Positions 43,661 to 52,368 of a stretch of DNA of 64,000 bases are shown piece by piece. The notes under the pieces were generated by a model, which was not told the DNA's origin, ran no database searches, and was given only the letters and a program-made list of their open reading frames with translations. The position numbers and the translations under genes were made by a program. The DNA is from Bradyrhizobium monzae (GTDB lineage Bacteria; Pseudomonadota; Alphaproteobacteria; Rhizobiales; Xanthobacteraceae): the NCBI RefSeq assembly GCF_021458635.1, contig NZ_JAIRDQ010000004.1, positions 434,001-498,000 of the forward strand. Reading direction: 5' to 3'. Numbering within the stretch: position 1 is the first letter of the stretch; each line of letters opens with the position of its first letter.

Positions 43661-45031
43661 ATGGCCCACGAAACCGCAACGCTTGCCGCCTATGTCGCCA
43701 ACCTGAAATTCGCGGATATTCCGGCGGAGGTGCTGGATCGCGCCAAGGTGCTGACGCTGGATTTCCTCGGCAGCGCCATCCGCGCCAGAAGCGAGGCTGA
43801 ATCGACCCCGTCGATCCTGAAGATGCTGGAAGCGCTCGCGCTCGACACCAAGGGCGAGTCCACCGTGTTCGGCGATGCCAAGACCTGGACACCGGCGGTG
43901 GCCGCCCTGCTCAACGGGGCGCTCGGCCATTCCCTCGATTTCGACGACACGCATGCGGATTCCTCGCTGCATCCGAGCGCGCCGGTGGTTCCGGCCGCCT
44001 TTGCCGTCGGCGAAATGGTCGGTGCGTCCGGGCGCGACGTGCTGACGGCGATCGTTGCGGGCTATGAGGTCTGCTGCCGGCTCGGCAACGCGCTCGACCC
44101 GACCTCGCACTATGCGCGCGGCTTCCATCCGACCGCGACCGCCGGCACCTACGGCGCAGCGGCGGCCGCAGGAAAACTGTTCGGCCTCTCCGAGGCGCAG
44201 CTCATCGCCGCCTTCGGCGTCGCCGGCAGCCAGGCGGCTGGATCGCTGCAATTCCTGATGAACGGCGCCTGGAACAAGCGCTACCAGGTTGGAGCTGCCG
44301 CAATGAACGGCGTGATCGCCGCGACGCTGGCGCGCAACGATTTCGTCGGCGCGACGGAATCGGTCGAAGGCAAGCATGGCCTGCTCGCTGGCTACACCGA
44401 CGATGCGCATCCCGACAAGGCGGTCGCCGGGCTCGGCAAGACCTACGAGACCATGAAGATCGGCGTGAAGCCGTATCCGAGCTGCCGCTACACCCATGCC
44501 GCGATCGACGCGCTGATCGCGATGCGGCGCGAACACAATCTGACGCCCGACCAGGTCAAGCGCGTCGAGATCGGGCTGCATCGCAACGGCATCACGCTGA
44601 CCGGCGATGCCGCGACCAAGCGGCATCCGACCTCGATCGTCGGGGGCCAGTTCTCGATGTTCTTCACCGGGGCGCTCGCGCTCGACCAGGGCTCGTTCGG
44701 CTGGGACGACTACAACCGGCTCGGCGATGCCGCCATCGACGCGCTCGCCAACAAGTTCGACGTGGTGCAGGACGACCGGCTCGAGGTCGGCCGCACCCAT
44801 CCCTTCGGCGCGCGCGTCAGCATCACCACCGATGACGGCGTGCACGAGCGCCTCTACGCCGATCCGTCCGGAGAGCCGACATCCTTCCCGGATGCGCAAG
44901 CGATGCAGCAGAAGTTTTTGACGCTGGCGCGGCCCGTGCTGAACGCACGAGCCGACAAGTTCGCCGATGCGATCATGACGCTGGAGCGGTTCGACCGCGT
45001 GGCGAAGGCGACGGAACTGGGACGGCAGTAG
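43661..45031 (+). CDS. MmgE/PrpD family protein
   Basis: The 456-residue protein has the MmgE/PrpD pattern: LAAYVANLKFADIPAEVLDRAKVLTLDFLGSAI, AALLNGALGHSLDFDDTHADSSLHPSAPVVPAAFA, GVAGSQAAGSLQFL and KPYPSCRYTHAAIDALI. The family includes 2-methylcitrate dehydratase (PrpD) and cis-aconitate decarboxylase. No prpB or prpC is nearby, so the substrate may be another dicarboxylic or tricarboxylic acid. The HSLDFDDTH and KPYPSCRYTH segments are active-site regions. It is convergent with the serine hydrolase gene. Confidence 0.85.
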   Translation: MAHETATLAAYVANLKFADIPAEVLDRAKVLTLDFLGSAIRARSEAESTPSILKMLEALALDTKGESTVFGDAKTWTPAVAALLNGALGHSLDFDDTHADSSLHPSAPVVPAAFAVGEMVGASGRDVLTAIVAGYEVCCRLGNALDPTSHYARGFHPTATAGTYGAAAAAGKLFGLSEAQLIAAFGVAGSQAAGSLQFLMNGAWNKRYQVGAAAMNGVIAATLARNDFVGATESVEGKHGLLAGYTDDAHPDKAVAGLGKTYETMKIGVKPYPSCRYTHAAIDALIAMRREHNLTPDQVKRVEIGLHRNGITLTGDAATKRHPTSIVGGQFSMFFTGALALDQGSFGWDDYNRLGDAAIDALANKFDVVQDDRLEVGRTHPFGARVSITTDDGVHERLYADPSGEPTSFPDAQAMQQKFLTLARPVLNARADKFADAIMTLERFDRVAKATELGRQ

Positions 45032-45035
45032 CCGC

Positions 45036-46469
45036 TCAATTCGCCCCCGCCAGCTTCCCCTTCTCCCGCGTTGTCGCAACGACATCGCGCACGAGATCGA
45101 ACACGCCGTCCGCTTCCGGCGGGACGTTCGGCGAGCGGCCGAGGCGCACGATCACCAGCTGCTCCGAAGGGATCACGATCGTGTACTGCCCGATCGTGCC
45201 CTTGGCGAAGAACGCATCGCGCGGCCAGCCGTGGTCGATGCGAAACTTCGCACCAAAGCTGTTGCCTTGGTTGGTCCAGAAACCGGCACCGATGCCAACC
45301 CACGCATGTGGCGTCGCCGACGCGGAATAGTTCACCCAACCTTCGGGCAGGATGCGCTTGCCGCCGGCGACGCCGTCATTGAGATAGAGCTGGCCAAACC
45401 GCGCCCAGTCGCGTGCGGACGCCATCATTTCGCCGGAGCCCTCGATCGTGCCGGCGCCGTCGGGCTGAAGCGTGACGTTGACCATGCCGAGCGGCGCGAA
45501 CAATTCGCGACGCGCGAAGGCGAGCGCATCCGCGGGCTTACCGCCGGCGGCGTTGCGGATCAGCCCTGCGAGGATGATGAAGTTGCCGTCGTGATAATTC
45601 CAGACCGAGCCGGGCGCGGTTGCGAGCGGCGCGCGCTCGGCAAAATTAGCCATGTCGTCCTCGACGTATTTCATGACGTTGACCGGCTCGAGCACGGAGC
45701 CGAGCGAGGCTTGCAACGAACTTCCGAGCGCGATGCCAGCGGTATGCCGCAGCAGCTGGTCGACGGTGATGGCGTGGCGCGGATCTTCCGGATTTTGCCA
45801 GGCAGCAACCGGCGCGGGCCCGTCGACTTTCAACTTGCCCTGGCGCACGAGGATGCCCGTCAGCGCCGAGGTCACCGATTTCGTCATGGAGAAGCCGAGC
45901 AGCTGCGTCTCCGGTCCGATGCCGTCGGCATAGCGCTCGGCGATGATACGGCCCGCCTTCATGACGACGATCGCGCGGGTGCGGCGGTAAGGCGGCTGCG
46001 CGGGCTCGGCGAAGGCGCGGTCGAGCGCCGCGGACAGGCCCTCGCTTTCGCTTTGCGGCGACACGAGTCCCTGGCCAGCGATCTCGGGCAGCAAAGCTGG
46101 CTGCTTGTCGACGGGCGGCAGCGCCACGCCGGTGACCCCCTGGCCGTGCTCGAGCGTGCAGCCGAGCCCCTCCCGATAGACGGCATGGCTGCGGCCGATG
46201 CCGAACAGCGTCACGGTGACATCCCTGCGCGCGCGATCGATCTGCAAATTCATTGCCCAGGTCAGGAGACCCGCTCCCGGCATTGCATCGGTGGTCTCGG
46301 CGAGGTCGCGTTTGGGATCGAGCCCGGAGACGAAGGTCTCCGAGCAGAGCGTGTGGGCGATGAAGCCGGTGGCAACCTTGGGCACGTCACGGGCGCGCGC
46401 CGCGCTGAGTGCGAGGCCGGCACAGGCAATGGCGGTGGTAGCGAGGATGATCTTGCGGCGACGGGTCAC
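45036..46469 (-). CDS. Class C beta-lactamase-like serine hydrolase (secreted)
   Basis: The 477-residue protein starts with a signal peptide (RRKIILATTAIACAGLALSAARA). The catalytic domain has SMTK (Ser-x-x-Lys) near residue 195 and LLRHTAGI. WNYHDGNF takes the place of the usual Tyr-x-Asn (YSN), giving YHD. A C-terminal IDHGWPRDAFFAKGTIGQYTIVIP segment replaces the KTG box. The fold is that of esterase EstB/6-aminohexanoate-dimer hydrolases; true beta-lactamase action is unlikely. The start is GTG at 46469. It is transcribed alone. Confidence 0.8.
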   Translation of the reverse strand: MTRRRKIILATTAIACAGLALSAARARDVPKVATGFIAHTLCSETFVSGLDPKRDLAETTDAMPGAGLLTWAMNLQIDRARRDVTVTLFGIGRSHAVYREGLGCTLEHGQGVTGVALPPVDKQPALLPEIAGQGLVSPQSESEGLSAALDRAFAEPAQPPYRRTRAIVVMKAGRIIAERYADGIGPETQLLGFSMTKSVTSALTGILVRQGKLKVDGPAPVAAWQNPEDPRHAITVDQLLRHTAGIALGSSLQASLGSVLEPVNVMKYVEDDMANFAERAPLATAPGSVWNYHDGNFIILAGLIRNAAGGKPADALAFARRELFAPLGMVNVTLQPDGAGTIEGSGEMMASARDWARFGQLYLNDGVAGGKRILPEGWVNYSASATPHAWVGIGAGFWTNQGNSFGAKFRIDHGWPRDAFFAKGTIGQYTIVIPSEQLVIVRLGRSPNVPPEADGVFDLVRDVVATTREKGKLAGAN

Positions 46470-46614
46470 GGGCTTTCTCCGGCTTCGGGGCGAGTGCCGG
46501 AGAACAAGCCGGATGCGCGCGACATGCGCTCGCCGGATTTGAAAAGCGATCTGGTTGAAACTGATCGGGACTAGCCGATTCCGAAATTCTTACGTGATTT
46601 CAAAGTCCTAACAT

Positions 46615-47676
46615 CTAGGCCACATCGGCCTTGAGCCGCCGGTACTCCGTCGGCGTCACGCCCGTGACAGCCCGGAAGGCGCGGTTGAACGGACCCAGCG
46701 ACTGGAAGCCGGCGTCCATCGCGATGGTGATGACGGGAACCCCGGCCTGGGTGGGATCGGCGAGCGCGGCCTTGGCCTCCTCGATCCGGTGGTTGTTCAG
46801 GAACACATTGAAGTTGCGATAGCCGAGCCGCTGGTTGATCAGCCGGCGCAGGCGGTATTCCGGAATCTTCAGCCGGCCCGCCAGCACGCCAATGGTGATA
46901 TTCTCCTGGCGATAGATGCGCTCGTCCGCCATCAGCCGCATCAAGGCGTCGATGAGCTTTTGATCGGCGGCGTCATCGGCCGCAGGCTGGCTGAAAACAA
47001 TCGGCGGTGCGGGCTCCGCCGCGGCTGGAAACAGATCCGCCCCATCGACGCGCATCATGGCATAGACGATCGCCGCGACCGTGCAGGTGAGCACGCCGGC
47101 ATTGATGGTTTCGGCGACATCGCCGACGTGGTGGCCGGCGACGGCGATCTGGAGCACCGCGTTCAGCCCGCCGTAAAGGGCGATTGCACAGACGATGAAG
47201 ACGCGAACGCGGCGGCGGCGCTCGACCAGGTCGGCCGGCCAGGAGGCAATCATCTGCCCGACCGCAAGGGCGATGAAACCGAGCACGATCAGGTTGACCA
47301 TCGTCACCGAGAACCGCACATGGCCGCTGGGTGCAATCCAGACGCAGCCTGCGAAGCTGAAGGCCGCCACCAACGCCCAGATCAAACCGTGCCACCAGCG
47401 GAGGCGAAACTCGTCGTCGAACAGGGCGCTGGTGAACAGCCAGAACACCACGATGGTGCCGGTCGACAACGCGATCAGCGGTGCATGCCAGAGTGGAATC
47501 CGCGACGTGACATCCATGGAGTAGCTCACCACATGCGCGATCGAGCCCAGTGCGAAGGCCACGCCGAGACGAGCTGTGAGCACGTTGCGAAAGTCCTGTA
47601 ACAGCGACACCGCCAGCATCAGCAGCAGCGCGACGCTGGCGGCGCGAAAGGCGAGGTCGAGGGCGGCTGTTGTCAT
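46615..47676 (-). CDS. AraC family regulator with membrane-spanning N-terminal domain
   Basis: The first 215 residues of this 353-residue protein hold about seven membrane spans (ASVALLLMLAVSLL, ALIALSTGTIVVFWLFTSALF, WALVAAFSFAGCVWI, VNLIVLGFIALAVGQ and others). The C-terminal 100 residues are an AraC-type double helix-turn-helix: IYRQENITIGVLAGRLKIPEYRLRRLINQRLG and VPVITIAMDAGFQSLGPFNRAFRAVTGVTPTEYRRL. It is therefore a membrane-bound one-component sensor. The likely target is itself or the divergent pirin gene, 147 bases away. Confidence 0.85.
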   Translation of the reverse strand: MTTAALDLAFRAASVALLLMLAVSLLQDFRNVLTARLGVAFALGSIAHVVSYSMDVTSRIPLWHAPLIALSTGTIVVFWLFTSALFDDEFRLRWWHGLIWALVAAFSFAGCVWIAPSGHVRFSVTMVNLIVLGFIALAVGQMIASWPADLVERRRRVRVFIVCAIALYGGLNAVLQIAVAGHHVGDVAETINAGVLTCTVAAIVYAMMRVDGADLFPAAAEPAPPIVFSQPAADDAADQKLIDALMRLMADERIYRQENITIGVLAGRLKIPEYRLRRLINQRLGYRNFNVFLNNHRIEEAKAALADPTQAGVPVITIAMDAGFQSLGPFNRAFRAVTGVTPTEYRRLKADVA

Positions 47677-47823
47677 CGAATGCTGCGGTCGATCACGGTT
47701 GAGGTCGACCGAACATCGTTCGTTGCGCTCATTTTTTCAAGGACCAGTGGCCCGGCCATTATCGCGACGGCAATGCAAAATCCTGCTACCATCGATCTCG
47801 AGAGTGTAAAGAAGGAGACCCCC

Positions 47824-48741
47824 ATGAGCTGGCAACCCTCCAACGATCCCGTGCTCGGCGATCCCATGTCCTGCGACGCGCTCGATCTCGTCATTGTGCC
47901 GCGCACCCGCGATCTCGGCGACGGATTCGTGGTGCGGCGCGCGTTGCCGCATGGCAAGCGGCAGATGGTCGGGCCCTTCATCTTCTTCGATCATTTCGGT
48001 CCGGTGCAATTCGTGTCCGGCAAGGGCATGGACGTGCGGCCGCATCCGCATATCGGGCTCGCCACCGTCACCTATCTGTTCGATGGGTCGATCATGCATC
48101 GCGACAGCGAGGGCAATGTGCAGGAGATCGCGCCGGGCGCGATGAATCTGATGACGGCCGGGCGCGGCATCGCGCATTCCGAGCGCACGCCGGACGCGCA
48201 GCGCGCAGCGGGGCAGCAGATGCTCGGCCTGCAAAGCTGGATCGCCCTGCCGGCCGGATCGGAAGAGATCGACCCCTCGTTCCAGCATTATGCGGCGGGC
48301 GAGCTGCCAATGATCTCCGAGCGCGATTTTACCGCGCGGGTGATCGCCGGATCCGCCTTCGGCATCACCTCGCCGGTGAAAATGGTGTCCCCGTGGTTCT
48401 ACACCGAGGTCACGGCCGTGGCGGGCGCGACCGTGCCGCTCGACCCTGATCACGAGGAGCGCGCGATCTACCTGGTCGACGGCGAGGTCGAGATCGCCAA
48501 CGAGCGCTATGAGGGGCCGCGGCTCCTGATCTTCCGCCCCGGCGACCACATCACCGTGAAGGCGCTCAGGGCCACGCGGATGATGTTTCTCGGCGGCGAC
48601 GCATTGGAGGGCCCGCGCCACATCTGGTGGAATTTCGTCTCTTCCAGCAAGGAGCGGATCGAGCAGGCCAAGCAGGACTGGAAAACCGGCCGCTTCGCCG
48701 CGGTTCCGCAGGAACATGAGTTCATTCCGCTGCCGGAATAG
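47824..48741 (+). CDS. Pirin family protein
   Basis: The 305-residue protein is a bicupin of the pirin family: GPFIFFDHFGPVQF, the metal-binding DVRPHPHIGLATVTYLFDGSIMHRDSEGN, the GAMNLMTAGRGIAHSERTP box, and a C-terminal cupin (ERAIYLVDGEVEIANERYEGPRLLIFRPGD). The three His and one Glu of the iron site are all there. Some bacterial pirins have quercetinase activity or modulate metabolic enzymes; the role here is unknown. AAGGAG before ATG 47824 fixes the start. It is divergent from the membrane-bound AraC regulator. Confidence 0.88.
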   Translation: MSWQPSNDPVLGDPMSCDALDLVIVPRTRDLGDGFVVRRALPHGKRQMVGPFIFFDHFGPVQFVSGKGMDVRPHPHIGLATVTYLFDGSIMHRDSEGNVQEIAPGAMNLMTAGRGIAHSERTPDAQRAAGQQMLGLQSWIALPAGSEEIDPSFQHYAAGELPMISERDFTARVIAGSAFGITSPVKMVSPWFYTEVTAVAGATVPLDPDHEERAIYLVDGEVEIANERYEGPRLLIFRPGDHITVKALRATRMMFLGGDALEGPRHIWWNFVSSSKERIEQAKQDWKTGRFAAVPQEHEFIPLPE

Positions 48742-48804
48742 GTTAATCGGGTTTGCAGCCGCGCCATCAGGCGCGGCCGGACTTACTTCCTGAAGGCTCT
48801 GCCG

Positions 48805-49719
48805 ATGACCACCATGCTCTCCAGTGACCTGCCGCTGACCAAGATCGGCCGCGGCAAGGTGCGCGATATCTACGCCGTCGACGACGACCGCCTGCTGCTG
48901 CTGACCACCGACCGCATCAGCGCCTTCGACGTCGTGATGGGCGAGACCATCCCGATGAAGGGCGCGGTGCTGACGCAGATCAGCGCGTTCTGGTTCAACA
49001 AGCTCGAAGGCGTGGTGCCGCATCACATGATCAGCGCCGACACCGACGAGATCATTGCAGCCGTGCCGGCGCTCAAAGCCCATCGCGCCGAGATCCTCGG
49101 TCGCGCCATGCTGTCCCGCCGCACCACAGTGTTCCCGATCGAATGCGTGATCCGCGGTTATCTGTCGGGCTCGGCCTGGAAGGAATATGCGTCGGACGGC
49201 ACGCTTGCGGGCGAAAAACTGAAGACCGGCCTCGTCGAGAGCGAGAAGCTCGAGCCCTCGATCTTCAGCCCCGCCACCAAGGCCGAGACCGGCCATGACG
49301 AGAACATCACCATCGCCAGGATGCGCGCCGTCGTCGGCGACGACGTCGCCTACACGCTCGAGAGCATGACGCGCGCGATCTACACGCTCGGCGAGGAGCT
49401 GGCGCGCGAGCAGGGCATCATCATCGCCGACACCAAGTTCGAGTTCGGCCGCGACAAGGACGGCCGCATCATCCTGATCGACGAAGTCATGACGCCGGAT
49501 TCATCGCGGTTCTGGGCGGTCGATGCCTACAAGCCCGGCCAGCCCCAGGCGAGCTTCGACAAGCAGCCGCTACGCGACTATCTCGATGTCGAGCGCCGCG
49601 CCGGCCGCTGGAACGGTGACGCCCCGCCGCCGCCGCTGCCGCCGAGCGTGGTGGAGGCGACCAGCAAGCGGTATCTGGAAGCATATCGGCGCGTGACGGG
49701 CAGCGAACTCAAGCTCTAG
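48805..49719 (+). CDS. purC: Phosphoribosylaminoimidazole-succinocarboxamide synthase (SAICAR synthetase), long form
   Basis: The 304-residue protein has the long PurC form seen also in yeast Ade1: KIGRGKVRDIYAVDDDRLLLLTTDRISAFDVVMGETIPMKG at the N-terminus, VFPIECVIRGYLSGSAWKEY, and IILIDEVMTPDSSRFW near the C-terminus. It joins aspartate to CAIR with ATP in purine synthesis. Alphaproteobacteria usually have a short PurC beside purS/purQ/purL; this long copy outside such an operon is likely an additional one. It follows pirin after 63 bases in the same direction. Confidence 0.88.
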   Translation: MTTMLSSDLPLTKIGRGKVRDIYAVDDDRLLLLTTDRISAFDVVMGETIPMKGAVLTQISAFWFNKLEGVVPHHMISADTDEIIAAVPALKAHRAEILGRAMLSRRTTVFPIECVIRGYLSGSAWKEYASDGTLAGEKLKTGLVESEKLEPSIFSPATKAETGHDENITIARMRAVVGDDVAYTLESMTRAIYTLGEELAREQGIIIADTKFEFGRDKDGRIILIDEVMTPDSSRFWAVDAYKPGQPQASFDKQPLRDYLDVERRAGRWNGDAPPPPLPPSVVEATSKRYLEAYRRVTGSELKL

Positions 49720-49740
49720 CGCCGACATCACCTCTCGCTC

Positions 49741-49820
49741 CGTCATTGCGAGCGCAGCGAAGCAATCCAGAATCTTTCCGCCGAGACAGTCTGGATTGCT
49801 TCGCTGCGCTCGCAATGACG
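49741..49820. repeat. Palindromic repeat (type 'CATTGCGAGCG')
   Basis: CGTCATTGCGAGCGCAGCGA(AGCAATCCAG) and its inverse end-to-end form a long stem with a 20-base loop. Other copies are at 52233-52349 and 57692-57777. It lies between purC and the SulP gene. Confidence 0.8.
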
Positions 49821-49991
49821 TGGAGGGGCCCGCCCGACACCGAGTATGTGCAGGCGATTTCGGCTTTTCCTCACAGCCGTATGGCTGACCGTTCACACGC
49901 GGAGCGCCGCAGAACTGTCGGATACTTCATATTTGCAAGAATCCTGTTGCGCTAGGCTCGTACTCGTCTACCTCTCCAGACAGGTATTTTC

Positions 49992-52226
49992 ATGAGCGAG
50001 TGTCACGGCGTGACAGATCCTGCAATTGGCTTCGATCCGGTCACGACGGTCAACCCGTCCTTCAAACGCGCGCTGAATGACATGCTGGGCGGAGGTGCCG
50101 CGAGCATCCTCACCTTGACGTTCGGGCTGTCCTATTCGCTGCTGATTTTCGCCGGCCCGCTCTCGCCCTATCTGTCCTACGGCATCGCTGCGACCTTCAT
50201 CAGCTCGGCGGTGCTGGCCGCCGTCATCGGGCTCGGTAGCTCGCTTCCCTTTGCGATCGCCGCCCCCGACAGCTCGACGGTGGCCGTGACCGGAATTCTG
50301 GCGGCCTCGCTGGTCGAGCACATCGAAACGGCCAGTCTGTCGGCACCGCTGCTCTCGCCGGTCCTGATCACGCTCGGCCTGTCGACCGGGCTCACCGGCG
50401 TCGTGCTGTGCGGGCTGGGCCTGACGCGGATGGGCCGCGCCATCCGTTACGTGCCCTATCCCGTTGTCGGCGGCTTCCTCGGAGCCACCGGACTTCTCAT
50501 CGCCCTCGGTGCGATCAGGGTCATCACCAACACCCCGCTGCAGCTCGCGACGCTGCCGCGCTTCGCCAACGGCACCACACTGCTGGAGCTCGGCGCAGCC
50601 TGCGCCATGGCGCTGGTGCTGTATCTGACCTGGCACCGCTCCCGGAATCCATTCGGGCTGCCGATCATCTTGGTCGGCGGCGTGATCACGGCGCATCTGG
50701 CGTTCTGGATCTCGGGTGTCTCGCTCGACCAGGCCAGGTCCCTCGGTTGGACGTTTCAGCCGCCGCCGCAGGCCGCGTTCATGCTGCCCTGGCACACCGA
50801 CGATCTCGCCCGCTATCCCTGGTTTGCCGTGCCGGACCTGCTCGGCAATCTCGTCGCCGTCATCTTCGTCGCCGCGTCGAGCACGCTGTTCAACACCACC
50901 GGCATCGAGGTCGCGGTACACCGCGAGGCCAATCTCGAGCGTGAGCTGAACGTCACCGGCGCGGCCAACATTCTCAGCGGCGTGCTCGGCGGCTATACCG
51001 GCTGCAGCTCGATCAGCCGGTCGATCCTCAATTTCTCCAGCGGCGGCCGCGGCCGGCTGTCCGGTCTCACCGCCTCAGCGCTGTCGCTGCTGATGCTCGC
51101 GATCGCGCCAGAGCTGCTCGGCTTCATTCCGAAATTCGTGCTCGGCGGCTTGCTGCTCTATCTCGGCGCCGACCAGCTGCACAAATGGATCATCGAGTCG
51201 CGCAAGCGGCTTTCGAAGCTCGAATATCTGTCGCTGGTCGCCATCATCGCCATCATCGTGGCCTGGGGTTTCGTGCCGGGCATCCTGATCGGCGTGATCA
51301 TCGGCTGTGCGACCTTTGCGTTCAGCGCGGCGCGGGTCGAATCGATCAAGTACAGTTTTGACGGCTCCGAATATCGCTCCTCGCTCGACCGCTCGCGCGA
51401 CGACCAGGAGGTGCTGCTGGCCCATGGCGGCAAGATCCAGGGGCTCAATCTGCAGAGCTATCTGTTCTTCGGCTCCGCCAACCGGCTCTACCAGCACGTC
51501 AAGCAATTGCTTCGTGAGCGCCCGGAATGCCGCTATCTGCTGTTCGATTTCAAGCTCGTCACCGGCGTCGATTCCTCCGCGGCCTACAGTTTCGCCCAGA
51601 TCAAGCGCAGCGCAGCTGATCTCGGCGTCGAACTGATCCTGGTGCATCTATCGGCGGCGGCCGAGAAGGTGCTGCGCTCCAGCGATTTCGTCGGCGACAG
51701 CGTCACCATCATTCCCGAGCTCGATCATGCGCTGGAATGGTGCGAGAACGAGCTGATCTCGCAACATCAGGGCCTAGCGCAGGAAGAGGCCAGCCTGCGC
51801 GACTGGTTCGCAAGCATTCTCGACAGCGAGGATGACGCCGACGAGCTGATCCGCCGCTGCCAGCGCATCGAGGTCGAGGCCGGCGAGGTCATCGTACAGG
51901 CCGGCGATCCCGCCGATTCCATGCACTTCATCCTCGACGGTCGCGTCGGCATCATGGTCCCCGCCGATGACGACCGCACCACGCGCGTGCGCAGCCTGGG
52001 GCGCTACACCACGATCGGCGAGATGGGCCTGGTATCACAGACACCGCGCAGCGCCACCATCCAGGCCGAGGTCGACAGCGTGCTCTACGTACTGAACACG
52101 CTCCAGTTCGACGCGATCCGGGAAGAGGACCCCGCGCTGAGTCAGAAGCTGCTGACTTATTTCGTGTCGGTGATGGCGGAGCGGCTGGCATTTGCGAATA
52201 GGACGATCGCGGTGCTGCGACGGTGA
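49992..52226 (+). CDS. SulP-type anion transporter fused to STAS and cNMP-binding domains
   Basis: The 744-residue protein has a SulP/SLC26 membrane core with 10-14 spans at residues 30-450 (SILTLTFGLSYSLLIFAGPLSPYL, TGILAASLVEHI, GYTGCSSISRSILNFSSGGRGRLSGL). A STAS domain follows around residues 480-590 (CRYLLFDFKLVTGVDSSAAYSF) and a cNMP-binding domain at 615-744 (ECxx-like VEAGEVIVQAGDPADSMHFILDGRVGIMV, TTIGEMGLVSQTPRSATIQA with the cassette Glu and Arg). Anion choice (sulfate, bicarbonate or other) is unknown; the fusion suggests direct gating by cyclic nucleotides. It is flanked by palindromic repeats on both sides. Confidence 0.85.
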   Translation: MSECHGVTDPAIGFDPVTTVNPSFKRALNDMLGGGAASILTLTFGLSYSLLIFAGPLSPYLSYGIAATFISSAVLAAVIGLGSSLPFAIAAPDSSTVAVTGILAASLVEHIETASLSAPLLSPVLITLGLSTGLTGVVLCGLGLTRMGRAIRYVPYPVVGGFLGATGLLIALGAIRVITNTPLQLATLPRFANGTTLLELGAACAMALVLYLTWHRSRNPFGLPIILVGGVITAHLAFWISGVSLDQARSLGWTFQPPPQAAFMLPWHTDDLARYPWFAVPDLLGNLVAVIFVAASSTLFNTTGIEVAVHREANLERELNVTGAANILSGVLGGYTGCSSISRSILNFSSGGRGRLSGLTASALSLLMLAIAPELLGFIPKFVLGGLLLYLGADQLHKWIIESRKRLSKLEYLSLVAIIAIIVAWGFVPGILIGVIIGCATFAFSAARVESIKYSFDGSEYRSSLDRSRDDQEVLLAHGGKIQGLNLQSYLFFGSANRLYQHVKQLLRERPECRYLLFDFKLVTGVDSSAAYSFAQIKRSAADLGVELILVHLSAAAEKVLRSSDFVGDSVTIIPELDHALEWCENELISQHQGLAQEEASLRDWFASILDSEDDADELIRRCQRIEVEAGEVIVQAGDPADSMHFILDGRVGIMVPADDDRTTRVRSLGRYTTIGEMGLVSQTPRSATIQAEVDSVLYVLNTLQFDAIREEDPALSQKLLTYFVSVMAERLAFANRTIAVLRR

Positions 52227-52232
52227 GGCCTT

Positions 52233-52349
52233 CGTCATTGCGAGGAGCCCGCGACAAAATTGCGCAGCAATTTTGTGCTGCTGCGACGAAGCAATCCAGA
52301 CGGTCTCCGTGGAAAGATTCTGGATTGCTTCGCTTCGCTCGCAATGACG
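52233..52349. repeat. Palindromic repeat (type 'CATTGCGAGCG'), with inner insertion
   Basis: The outer arms CGTCATTGCGAG and CTCGCAATGACG match the copy at 49741-49820. Near the left arm an extra palindrome, ACAAAATTGC/GCAATTTTGT, has been added. It fills the gap between the convergent SulP and gabD genes. Confidence 0.75.
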
Positions 52350-52368
52350 TCGAGGGATAACGGCGGCC

